64,000 nt of DNA from Anas platyrhynchos (Eukaryota > Chordata > Aves > Anseriformes > Anatidae): the NCBI RefSeq assembly GCF_047663525.1, contig NC_092606.1:2354501-2418500 (forward strand), read 5' to 3'. Position numbers and translations under genes: made by a program. How positions within the stretch are numbered: the first letter of the stretch is position 1; each line of letters begins with the position of its first letter. Of the stretch, positions 36,601 through 47,400 are shown piece by piece. The notes under the pieces were generated by a model. It saw nothing but the letters and a program-made list of their open reading frames with translations. It was not told where the DNA came from and did not search any database.

Positions 36601-38656
36601 ACAGACCCACAGTTTAAAAAAAAAAAAAAAAAGTTAACTGGGAAAATGTTTTGAGTAAGTTCAAAAAGGCACAACTCTGTGTAGGAACCAGGCACTGCTC
36701 TGTGTTATAAAGGGCCGCAGTCATCTGGCTGCTGGCAGCAACGCGGCTGTAAATAAGCAGCGGCTGCAGGTGAGCAGCTGCCTCCTTTCCCTTTGCAAAG
36801 GGGCAACCAGCTGTGCAGCTTTTCTTTTAGTTGATGGCAAAATAAAACCGTCTACTTGTTTTTAGGGCTCCAAAAATGCACTCCAACAATGAGGAAATTA
36901 ACGTAAAGGAAAAATAAAATAACATGTTGTGAGCAGGAGACACCTGAGATTAACTGGGGATATGAAAAAAGCGAGTCCAAATGAGGGCAGCCAGGTGGTG
37001 ATGGGTGTTGGTGCTGCCTTCAGTTCACCACAGCCTCAGAGAACGACCCGAGCCCAGCTCCCAGCCCCTCGGAGGCTCGGCTGGGCCCAGGACTTGGCCT
37101 CTGCTCAGCAGCAGCCATGGTGCCAATGGGCCTGGCCTCGGCCTATGCAGCCACCCCGAGCAGGAGGCAGCAAACACCCCAAAAAAACAACCAACCAAAA
37201 GCCCTCCCCATCCCACTTTGTTAAAAAAAAAATAAATTAAAAAAAATAAAAACGGACATCAGCATCTCCCTGGGGAGGAGAAAAGCAAGTGGAGGTGCCA
37301 AGCGTTAGCTGTGCAGGAGCAGGGCGTGAGCACCCCAGGCCCTGACACAGCTGCTCCGGACGAGGCCTCCTCCAAAAAGCAGCAACAAACCCAACCCCGG
37401 CCGTTATGTAACGGCTGACAAACGCCTTTTGTTATGCAAGACGAGTGGGAGAAAAGCAGCATCTCTGCCCTTCGTGGGGAGGGAACTGCAGCGGCTCCCT
37501 GCTCCAGCACAAACAGCAGGCTGCGGGTCCAGGGGGGGACAGAAATAGCCTGTTTGGAAACGCCTCGTTATTTAGATGAGTGGGCATAAAAATACAGAAT
37601 CAATATGCAATTAGTAAGTGATTGAGGTTGGCAGCGTGGTAATTTGATAATTTTGAGAGTTTTATTAGAGAGAGGCTGGCAGAGCAGCCATCCATTAGCC
37701 TTACTCACCAGACTTCTTAAAGGTGGATGGAGATCTATTATCCTGTTTCCTCACATGTGAGCTTTTAGGCCCTTTTTTAAAAAACAAATTAAAAAAAAAA
37801 AAAAAAAGAAAAAAGAAAAAGAAGAGCCATGACATTTGAATTTGAACACTGGTCCCAGCTCAGTTTATAGACTTACTGAAAGCATCAGAGCAGCCCCACT
37901 TCTTGGCACAGAGCAGAACAGAGCCACGCGTCCCTGTGTGATCCACTGGCTCTTGTATGCTGCCAAAAGCTCTTTCACTGTGGGAATTAGCCCCATGCCT
38001 CAGTCCAACTTAGTCTGTGGGAGCGAAGGAATATCTGAAGCCCTAGAACATCAGGGAAAAAAAAAAAAAAAAAAAAAAGCGATCAGCGTGACCCTAGCAA
38101 CACAAACCCAACCTTTTTCCCCTGGCATCTCCTACCTAGGAGGATGCTGTCACTCTCCCACCGCAGTGCCATGCTGTCACAGGGACCGCTGCCCCCAGCC
38201 ATCCCAGTGCTCCAAGCACCACAAGGCGACAGTGACATCCAGTGGCAGCGCACACCCATCCCCACACAGGCACCTCCCGCAGCACCAGGGCTCAGCACCC
38301 ACATCCCACTGCACACCTCGGCCTTGGTCCAAAAAATGGCCACTAAACAGCACCGCCAGCTGCCCACCGCCTTCCAAAGGGTCTGGGAAACGCCGGTCCT
38401 CTGGAGAGCACACCAAGAGGGATTCTCGCATTAAAACGCAGGGTTTGGGTGCCCAGATGCTGAGGTTCCCAGCCCACGTGGGTCTGTGAAGGTCAGTGGG
38501 GATCCCACATCCAGCAGAGCTCATGGCACAACCACGGGGCGATGGTTTGTGGGGCAGCACGGGTATTTCTCAGCCACTGCCACCCCACAGGGTCGTGGTG
38601 AAGCAAGAGTTGTTGCCCAAGCATGAGTCAGTGTTTGGTCATCTAAATATCCTTAG

Positions 38657-38688
<32 letters not shown>

Positions 38689-38904
38689 GTTCTTTTTAAG
38701 CTGTTATGCTGTCCACCAGAAAGCACAGATTCAGTTCCAGGAACAAACCTGAGTGAAACAAGCAGGAGTGGCCCTACAACAGCTGAAACCTCGATGGAGG
38801 TACCAGAGGCGTCCGGGAACAACCAGGGCACAAACCAGGACACAGAGGCCATCACCATGAACGCACCCACTGGGGCACAGCCCAGTGGTGAAAATGGTGG
38901 CTGA
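33588..38904 (+). CDS. CHCT1: CHCT1 (C17orf64), complete five-exon gene; CHD1 helical C-terminal domain protein
   Basis: Joining 33,588-33,647, 34,370-34,498, 35,414-35,589, 35,912-36,011 and 38,701-38,904 gives one open frame of 222 residues with GT-AG introns and consistent phases. Human CHCT1 is about 236 residues. Residues 64-155 form a CHD1-type helical C-terminal (CHCT) domain: CKEFLRPFKKSLRKL, IGDRIDLFL, MMWRFVSLFSE and LQKLYKYIK parallel CHD1/CHD2 (CKERMRPVKKALKQL, IGDRI, LWIFVSKFTE, LHKLYK). In CHD1 this helical bundle has been reported to bind DNA; the job of the stand-alone protein is poorly known and no enzymatic function should be assumed. The flanks are Gly/Ala/Ser/Thr-rich and probably disordered. 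Its position between USP32 and APPBP2 is exactly that of human C17orf64, which supports orthology. Exons 2-4 are secure; exon 1 and exon 5 rest on splice signals, phase and length. Confidence 0.88.
34370..34498 (+). CDS. CHCT1: CHCT1 coding exon 2
   Basis: This exon of 129 bases (43 residues, phase 0 at both ends) follows the acceptor CACTTTGCAG and precedes the donor GTGAGA. It ends in SYADGLDRDTFKI. The GLDRDTFKI block is a hallmark of C17orf64 just before the CHCT domain. The first part is Gly/Ala/Ser-rich and likely disordered. Confidence 0.85.
35414..35589 (+). CDS. CHCT1: CHCT1 coding exon 3 (first half of CHCT domain)
   Basis: The exon follows the acceptor CCCTTACAG and encodes 58 residues plus two bases, starting CKEFLRPFKKSLRKLCLPQ and ending KHWK-T. 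The donor is GTAAGG. It holds the first helices of the domain, with the conserved IGDRI block. The basic segment SRKRKVKY between helices is typical of the family. Confidence 0.95.
35912..36011 (+). CDS. CHCT1: CHCT1 coding exon 4 (second half of CHCT domain)
   Basis: After the acceptor TTTTCCCCAG, the first base completes the Thr codon (AC|A). The exon continues MMWRFVSLFSENDEKQLQKL and ends in DKFK before the donor GTAAGC. It is 100 bases long and brings the frame back to phase 0. The W-F-S-L-F-S-E and KLYKY blocks match CHD1-family CHCT domains. Confidence 0.95.
36012..38700 (+). other. CHCT1: CHCT1 intron 4
   Basis: This 2.7-kb intron contains several A- and T-rich low-complexity runs (near 36,615, 37,220, 37,790, 38,057-38,078 and 38,661-38,688). 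A 217-codon open frame at 37,836-38,489 spans one poly-A run and shows no family resemblance, so it is not a gene. The block 37,555-37,745 is unique and AT-rich with several TAAT cores, like a conserved non-coding element. Confidence 0.65.
38661..38688 (+). repeat. 28-T tract in front of CHCT1 exon 5
   Basis: An uninterrupted run of 28 T ends twelve bases before the inferred exon 5. It doubles as the polypyrimidine tract of the acceptor. Such runs vary in length between individuals and are often misassembled. Confidence 0.95.
38701..38904 (+). CDS. CHCT1: CHCT1 coding exon 5 (last, low-complexity tail)
   Basis: A 28-T tract followed by GTTCTTTTTAAG makes a strong acceptor, and from 38,701 the phase-0 frame required by exon 4 stays open for 67 codons to a TGA at 38,902. 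It starts LLCCPPESTDSVPGTNLSE and is rich in Ser, Thr, Glu, Gly and Asn. The resulting total length (222) is close to the human protein. The tail is not conserved enough to confirm by motif, so transcript evidence would decide it. The next in-frame alternative, read-through into intron 4, was not favoured because a good donor is present. Confidence 0.65.
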   Translation: MLCCPPESTDSVPGTNLSETSRSGPTTAETSMEVPEASGNNQGTNQDTEAITMNAPTGAQPSGENGG

Positions 38905-40120
38905 GGTATTGCTGCTGGGAGCTCGGGGCCCACGGGCACGGCCAGGGACAGCATTGCCCTGTTCAGGCAGAGCCACCCACACCTGGCTTTTTCACAAAAA
39001 CAATCAGCCGGTGAAGGTGCAAGCGGTGGTGGGGCTGGAGAAGTCAGGCAGGTTGAACTGCTGTCTCAGAGGAGACGCACAAATAGGAAAATCAGCAGGA
39101 GAAACTGCTCTAGCATAAGGCACTGAGGCAGCAGAAGACATCCCTTTGGTGGCCTATGCCAGGGGAGGTTCATTAGCACATTTTTGCATAGCAGTCAGGA
39201 TGCTCAGAGCATGCTTGTGGTTTGCCTTTGGGCCCATCCCCACAAAGCCACGCACGCTCTCGGCGTGGAGCAGAAACGCCGACCAACCTGTCGCAGGTGC
39301 ACTTGCTAACCAGAGCTCCTGGCAGCCTGGCTGGTGAGCCCAGACCCTGCCATACACAAACCCTGAAGAAGGTAGGAAAAAGGGACATCGGGGCAATTGT
39401 TGGCAAGATCAGCTCTGCCACAGACAGGTGCCACAGTCTGCCCACAGAAGGATTTGGCCCACACACACCAGTTTTCAAGCTGCTAAAATGCAGCCACGTG
39501 TCCCGTGGGAGTGCTCCTGCTCACAAACCATCTTGTTTTTCACTTCCTTTCTCCCAAAACTCTCTATTTCCCTCTAAAAGAGCCCAGCCTGCTATCAGAT
39601 TGTTACATATCATAGCTGGTACATATGTAACAGCTAAATTTTACCCATTTAAAATCCAAACTGGTAAAACGGAAAGTCAAAAGCCAGGAACTAGCTAGAC
39701 AGCATGGTCTGGGAGGTGAGCAGGAGTCCCACACTAACCCCCGGCTCTGCAGCTACAGGCAGTCCTCCTCCCCCTGTCTGCTCCACTGCAGAAATGGACC
39801 AAACAGATCCTGCCAAGTTCCTACAGTGAGAAACACATCAGAATCATAAAGCATGTGCAATATGAAATGTTAGGAAGGTGTCAAGGTTTGGGAGTCACTG
39901 GTTGCCTGAGAGCCTGGGTGGTGAGGGTCTGTCCGGAGCAGCCCTGTGCTCCAATCTGCCTGGTGGGGATGCAGAGGGGCAGCGGCTCCTCAGGGGACTC
40001 GGCCTGGCCCTCCCACTCACTTTGTGTTCTTTGCTTTTAAGGTTCTCACGGACAGCTCAGATACCCACAGAAAGGAATTAATCTGGGATCATCACCCAGC
40101 ACCGTACATAGAAAGTATGC

Positions 40121-40126
40121 AATAAA
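40121..40126 (+). terminator. CHCT1: candidate CHCT1 polyadenylation signal
   Basis: AATAAA, followed within about 15 bases by the GT-rich stretch CGTGGTTTC, is the first canonical signal I noticed on the plus strand downstream of the CHCT1 stop. It would give a 3' UTR of about 1.2 kb. Confidence 0.35.
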
Positions 40127-40149
40127 AAGTCCTCGTGGTTTCATGAAAC

Positions 40150-43100
40150 TGTAAAATACTGCATTACTTGCAGCGTCATAGCAACAAGCTTCGACCCAAG
40201 CGAAATGAAAATGATGTTATTTAAAAATCACATGATCTTATTCATCCTTAGGCTGGAGTTTCCTAGCAGCTGTGCACCAGCATTAAGGCTCCATTAGGGA
40301 TGCATAAGCATCAGGCCTACCTTTACTACATTTTTCCTCTTGTACAAAACCTAAGAATGGAAGAGCAGCGTGTGGGAAGAGGCAGAGAGCTCCACCTTTC
40401 CTTGCTATGGAAGGAAACCTCGTCTGACAAAGGCAGAATCTGTTCCCATGCAAACACACACACAACCCCTCCATGTGGCCGCACTGACCTGGGAGGAAAC
40501 ACCAAAAGAGGAAGAGGCTGGGGTGTGGAACATACTCTGGTACATCAAAAAAAAAAAAAAAAAAAAAAAAGTTTCCTAACTTCCACACATACACACATGC
40601 TATTTCAAACCGTCCCAGGCTCATAAAGCCCAGGAGCCAGCACGAACATCGGCGGGCCTAGCAGACACTGCAGCAGCTATCCACTCATCCAGCCCGAGGT
40701 GGCTGTAGCCCTGTTGGACTGCGGCTCAGGAAGAGACTCATTAGGGAGCTAACACTGCAGGACAGGAATAATTAGAAGAGAAAACCTGGCTGGCTTGCAT
40801 TTTAGGATTCACTAGGCTTGATTTTCAATATTTCTTTCAGCTAAAGGTTATAAGCTTCCCCCATAGCACACAATGCATAAGCCAATAACACATGTAGCTG
40901 CATCAGAAAAACACTGTATGCCCTCAAAATGTCACCCTTGCTTAAGACAAAGCTGAGCAAGATTAAAGCCTGCTCAAGTCTGGATTATTCCACATTTTTT
41001 CCAGTAGGACTTGAGGGAACTCAGAAGTGACAGGAGAGCTCTCAAGGAAAACTGAGCTGTGCCAGCAATCACCCCACCAAGTCCCCCACAGATGACATGG
41101 GCAAAGGAAGGCAAGGAGAAGCGTTCCTGCACTGAACGTATTACATGAAAACCTTTGGCACAAACTACAGAAATGCATCAGTGCCTCTAATGCAGCATCA
41201 CTAGGATTGTTTTCTCCTGCCGTGCAATGCTGGAGGCTGGCAGGCAGCAGTGCTACCAAGCACAACTGCAGGACTCGCAGCTCCACGCGCCTATCCTAAC
41301 TCAGGCCGGTTGCTCTTTTCTGTTTAAATGCAGCATCCGGGAATTCATGGAAGTCTTGCACAACCTTGGGTTTGGCTCTAAAGAAAAGCAAGATTTTCAT
41401 GCTTTTTATGAAGTGCCAATGTGTAACACAGAATCAGCAAAGAAAAGAACAAGACAAAAAAATCCCCCCCAACTAAAACCATAAACCTGAAGAGATGCAG
41501 AGGCCCCTTGTTGACAGCTACACTCAGGACAGTAAAGCTCATACTTTGTGCCACAGAAAGCAGCAACATTCCTGGCAAAAGATGTCAGGAATAAGCAGAA
41601 CTGGTGCTGCCACAGCGGGTAACATACGCGACCCCAATGCTCCAGACCTGCAGCCAGCCCGGATGAACACCCAGCGCCTCAGATAGCCCAAGGCTACATT
41701 TCTTTTAATTCTTAAAACAACAACAAACCACCACAACAAAACACCACCACCTCCCCCAGAGCAGCTCACCTCAAGCCATATTTAGGGGAATTGTGGTTAA
41801 ATTTCATCAGCCTGAGAAGCTGCGCGCTACTCGTCACAGTGCTGACTTGCTGATGTCAGCTTTCGGGTGATCGTTCCCCAGACTAATCAGGGAAGAAAGT
41901 CATCAGTGGACGGCAGCTTTCATCCAGTTTGTTTCATTAACTCCCCAACAATCAGCAAGATGGCCTCACACCTCAGCTTCCAACAGCACTCACGGTACCC
42001 TTACCTTGCTAGGAACAGTTTTATTTCGCTGGTGGTGGTTCTTCCCTCAAAATGTCACCCCCAAAATGTCAAAGTTTCCCTGAGGAAAAGGGAAAGAATT
42101 GAGAAAGTTGTGTGGGTGCCTGGTGGCTTGTATCCTTCACCCATTTAATTTGCATGGATAGGATATATTGGGTTACACAACCACAAAGGGCAGGGCCACA
42201 GCCCTGACTTCAGCCTCAGCCTCTGGAATCATCCTCATTTAAGATGAGGTGAGCCCTAAGGGGGTAAGAAACCAGCTGGCAGGCCCCATTCCTGACTGCT
42301 GCCAGGGGCTCAGGCTTCAGAGGCGCCCCACGGGCTCAGCCACCACCACAGCTCACGGTGACACCCGTGGCACCGCACTCCCCACCCACAAATCCTTCAT
42401 GCCTGTGCCAAGGTCTGAGTGTTTTGGGTTACAGTGAGGGGCCAGATGAACACGAAGCAGCTGGCACACGCAGTAAATCCAGGGTAAAAACCTCCAAAAG
42501 CACAAACAAGGACCAGAAACAGCTCCGTAGTGCCATTTGCTGTCTCCTGGAAAAGGCTCCTGGAGGGCCTCATTCCAGCAAAACAGGGACACGGAGACCC
42601 CTGTGAGGTGCAGGAACAAAGTCCCCACCTAAATGCTCGTCACAGACATCTTGCACAGGCCCCCAGAGCATGAGGGCTGAGGCTGGGCCTGCAGCCCTCC
42701 CAAGCACCAGAGACACGGGCACAGAGCAGGGCCAGGCCTGCTCCTCCTCAGGAGGCCTCGCCGGGCCACAGTCACCGTCCAGGAGCCTTTACACAGCTGG
42801 AGAGCGTAGGAAGTTGCACGGCTTTTCATCAGTAACAAGCTTTTAGGGGATTTTGCAGGTAAGTGTGCATAAATGGTCAACTGAGTTATCAATGAGACAA
42901 GGCGAGAGGGGAAAAAAAACGAACCAGAAGGAACGGCAGCACCTCCCCATGTGCAAACACTCTTGTTTGTGAGCATACACCTGAACACAGCCCAGGGGAG
43001 CAGCCAGGGCGGCCTTTTCCCTGTGTCTGAAGACATTTCAGATTAAAGCTGGTGGCAGGCTCACAGCACAGCTGAGCACGACCTCCCCTCTGCTGGAAAG

Positions 43101-44025
43101 GGGAGGGCTTTCTCCCTCTTGTTTCTACCAAGAGCTAAAGCTGCTGTCGCACACCGATACCGCCATGCTGACACAGCGTGGTCTGAATTACTGAACTATA
43201 AATGCAGCTTTTTAATCTATTTGGGGAGTGTACTGTCTGAAGATTTCCATTAAAAAACAATAGAAAAGCTAAAGCTACGAAAACTTACAGCCCATATAAA
43301 TAGCTTCATTCGGTGCTTCTCTTTTCTAATACAACTGCTACGGTATCTGAAGATGCAGGGTGCAAAGGCAACCACGCTTACAACAGAACATGCAGTAAAG
43401 GATATCGAAACACAAAACCAAATGGGCCGGCTATGATGAAAACACCCCAAGTAAAGTTTTCCATAAAATACCAATCATCTATCATCTTGCTCCAGGCAAA
43501 TTAAATCAGCCTTCTATGGCACCTGCTAGTAATAAAGGCAGTGATGGTATCAGAAGTTATCCAAGCGACGTTTACACTGTTTTCCTAACAGAGTAAAACA
43601 GAATTGCCCACTCAGTGACCCATTCTCCCTGCCGTTACTGGACTGCAACCACCTTGCATCCCGCACACAACAGGGAGAGGAGAGGTGCAAGGTGACAGCA
43701 AGAGGACCCGACCCCAGCGAGGTCCGTGGTTTCCTCCCACCCCAAAGCAGCTGGCTTGGATGCACTCTGGGGCTGAAGCACCAGAATAAAGGTGCCAGTA
43801 GCAAAACAGTCCAAAGGAAACAAAGCTCAGACCCACTGCTGGCTGAGCCCTCTGCAAGCTGCACTCAGACAAAGTCACCTCCTAGCCCTGCACTCCCTTG
43901 TTCAAAGGCAGGTACAGCAACAGCTCAATACCCATTTTACACAGGTTATGATAAAGAAAGGGGGCAGGTATTTATCAAAAGCAAAGTCTGAACCAAATTC
44001 AATTCAGATACTTCAAAATGCAGGA
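40150..44025. other. convergent intergenic spacer between CHCT1 and APPBP2
   Basis: About 3.9 kb without a supported gene separates the two 3' ends. It contains a 24-A tract (40,547-40,570) and short open frames only. An 85-codon frame near 41,227-41,484 follows an acceptor-like sequence but fits neither neighbour. Confidence 0.55.
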
Positions 44026-44033
44026 ACACTATA

Positions 44034-44039
44034 TTTATT
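44034..44039 (-). terminator. APPBP2: candidate distal APPBP2 polyadenylation signal
   Basis: AATAAA on the minus strand (TTTATT on plus) marks the probable distal end of the APPBP2 transcript, 5.6 kb after the stop codon. Human APPBP2 also has a 3' UTR of several kilobases. Other minus-strand AATAAA copies at 46,062-46,067, 49,251-49,256 and 49,336-49,341 could give shorter forms. Confidence 0.5.
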
Positions 44040-44451
44040 GGGTCAATATTTCATTTCAGCAATACAATTACAGAATATCACAATGCTGGTTACAAACATA
44101 GTATGGTTTGATGGTTACAAATAATGTCGGGCACTGCAGTCTGTGAGAAGTGGGATACGAAACGTTAGTCTTGACACAAGTAGGGTGGTCTTCCAAATCT
44201 AGTAATGTTCAAGATATTTTCATATAAACAACTGTGGCACTACAGGTAAAGATTCTGGTTTAGAGGTGTTTTTGTATAAGTAGTTCAATTTATACAGTTA
44301 TACAGTTCAAGCAACATCTTTTTTAGAATGCTATTAAATTAAAATCCCCTGTAGTTCAATAAAGTATAAAAATAGTACTGAACCTGGTAATATTCAATAA
44401 AATGTAGAGTTCATTCACATCATTAAGTAGTAAAGAAATTGTAAAGTTCTA

Positions 44452-44465
44452 GTTACCATGGCAAC
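44452..44465. promoter_or_regulatory. perfect RFX X-box motif
   Basis: GTTACC-AT-GGCAAC is a full X-box: two inverted half-sites matching GTNRCC and RGYAAC with a two-base spacer. It lies in the distal part of the inferred APPBP2 3' UTR, about 5.5 kb past the CHCT1 stop. Confidence 0.5.
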
Positions 44466-47400
44466 ATTGCTTCCCATAAAGGAATATACATAAAAGAAAA
44501 AAGTTACACATATGGTACCTGCGACAATTATTTAGTGATCCAACACTGAACTTGTGCACCACAAACCAAGTTTCTAAATATCTCTATATATTTATATAGT
44601 ATATATCTTTTTCATCTTAAAATTTACTTTTGAAAAAAAAAATGTGCACTTCAACAAACTCACTAAGGCCACTCATGCTATAGATACCTAGGATTGCAAT
44701 GAAATATTGTTAAACAAGACCCTAGAGCACGCACCTTTATATCACCAAAGGGAAACCTGTTTCACTGCCTAAAACATTCCTGAGATTTAGGGACAAAAGC
44801 ATTACCAGTGCTGTCAATTTTCTGCACGCAGTTTAGTTTATCTCTAGGTAAAGGAAATTTCTTCCCTGCTTCTCACAGAAATCCTCAGAAGGCCAAGAAA
44901 CAAAACGTGCAACAGGCCGTACGTGTCAAACATGAAAACACCCACAACAGTCAGATTTGCAATTAACATTTGGCCAGTAATTTTCTTATTATAGAAACCA
45001 TACGGGAAAAAAGGGAATACAATGAGCTTCGGATAAAATAAAGTCTCCACACAGGCAGCAGACGGAAGGAGTTTTGTTTAGAGACTGCTAACAGCAACAC
45101 CTCTCCCACGCTACTTGCTGCTAGCCTGCAAAGTTGCATCTGATCCATATAAATTAAGTAAAGTTTTTGTCAATAGCTTCAATCATGTTTTAGGCACGAT
45201 GCATTTTCCTTCTTGTATTCTACCAATACATCTGATTCTAAAAAGGAAATCAAGTTAAATGTGCATTTTCTGTACCATGAGAAGCAGCGCAACGGCACCT
45301 TTAGCAAGTTTCAGACTGCAGCACATTTAGAGAAAAACTTCATTTTTAAAGGTAATTAAAAAAAAAAAAAAAAAAAAAAAGAACACTGTTGTCCTAATAA
45401 GTTAGATTTCAACAACAAAAAGACCTTCAAAATTCTTTAACAAAAACCCCATGTGAAAAAAAAAATTAAACACCAGGTATACAAGTAAAGTGTGCACATG
45501 AAGACCAGCATGCAGAGGCAGACACTGGCTGGTCAGAGTTAACATCGTGCTACAGAAGTGACCAAACAACTGTTTGGGGCCAAATAGTTGCTAGGTGTTG
45601 TACTTCAAGTAACTGAGGGATATGCTTATTTTCGAACATTGCAGAAGCAAATTTCCCCTTCCCCTTTTGTCAGTTAAGTCTTTGCAAGCTTTTCCCTTTC
45701 CACAGACAAGTCACCCAGAATAGCCCAAGTCCCAGTGCGGGAATCCTGATATCTCATTCTTCCCTCTACAAATTGCAGTGTTTGCTTCAAACAAGACATA
45801 CAAATAACCAATTCAAAAAGCTTCATGCTGAAAATAAATTGAGGGCTTAAACAACAGTTAATTTTCCATAAGGTGACACCTGTCCTCACCACTTGTTTCC
45901 AGTTACTCGAGTGATTCAATTACTTACCATCAAGATAATTCTGAAGATGCATTTCATTGGAGGTGCAAGCCCTGTTCTCCCCTTTAGCACCAGCCCCAGA
46001 TCGCACTCTCAGCTAGTGGTAGGTGCATTGTACACATATAAAATGCCAATGATTAATCAACTTTATTGTTTCATGGCTGGCTAACTGAATCTCAGCAGAC
46101 ACAAGGTCTCCCACCATGCACAGTGGTTAGACGTAGCCCCCTTCTCCAATACTTACAATCAGATTGTAAAGTACTGACAAATTGACAAAAGAATGCATTG
46201 AAAACTTGTGTTAGGGCTAAACATAGGACAGGAATTCCTCATTTCTACCTCTAGTGGGAGGGAGGTGCAGGGTCTGTGTTGGCAAGTTCTGTACTAACAA
46301 GCCGCACGGTACGGAGAACACAGTGGATAGTGCTCTGCTCCTTTAGCTCTACCTAGTGCAGAAGAAGTCATGGCATAATGATGAAGCAATACAAAGAAAC
46401 CCAATCCAATCACACTGGAGCTGCTCCTGCCCTTACAGAGGGACAACAAGTCATTTACCTTCCTCTGAAGTCACCCAATTTTACTCCTTTTTTCTCAGGC
46501 ATATCAAACAACAAGCTGTAACAGCAGAGACAGTGACAGAGTGACAACAAGCAGCACATTTTACATATCGTCTCCACATGCCAATACAGACAGCTAAGTT
46601 CTTCTGAGAACACCACCAGAGAGGCAGAACCCAAAACTAGAAAGGTCAGTTTGGTTATTGCATGGAGAGTGCATCTGCAGCAAGGACAGCATTAGGTGAA
46701 GGCTCTGAGCTACGGCATGCAGAGCAGGCGACAAAGCATTTTGTAGCTGCAAAGTTGTTGTGCAAAGCTTCAGCACTTTGACAACTTCAGCAATCAGCCC
46801 CAGCTACCTTTCTCCAAAATGTGCGTGCCTTGGCACGACTGGAGTTACTGAAGTGCTACAATGAGAAGTTCAACCCAACAGTTGGGTCACGATTTAATTT
46901 AATCACATGAAAAGCACGCTAGTAGTCCTACAAGGAGCACTGCAAGTGCTCTTCTCCAAGTCATGTTTCCTGGCCAAAGTCCACCATCCAAGAGAACCCT
47001 GGGTGATTTATAGGACATCAATTCCTTCCAGACAAGCCAATGCACCGAGGTATACAACATGCTGGTGAAGTAGCTTGGGGAAAGAGAAATGTACATCCAC
47101 TCAGAAGGTCTGAGAAAACAGAATAAAGCGACTCATTGAAGGAATTGAACAAACATTTGGTTCTCAGCAGTGTAACGCCTCCCTAACCTGTCCCACACCA
47201 GGAGCCCTCCTGTTTGCTCACCTCCAGTCAAGCTCACCACCCCAAACAAAAAACCTTGAGACCTTTGAGTTTTGTCAGTCAAAATCTGGAAGCAGAGACC
47301 TAACTGCAAACCCCAGGCAAGCAGCTCCAGGTGTTCTAAGTGGAAATCCACATACCTGGTTTGAGGCTGTTAAACGTTTCTGCTGTACAGAAGCTACACA

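Noticed and set aside
37836..38489. 217-codon open frame in CHCT1 intron 4
   Set aside because: It runs through a 22-A tract coding poly-Lys, has no domain, and lies between two well-supported splice sites.
39222..39698. 158-codon open frame downstream of CHCT1
   Set aside because: No family resemblance; probably within the CHCT1 3' UTR or spacer.
41227..41484. Possible extra exon after an acceptor-like TTTAAATGCAG
   Set aside because: The frame after the acceptor needs a phase that the CHCT1 donor does not supply, and the peptide matches neither CHCT1 nor APPBP2.
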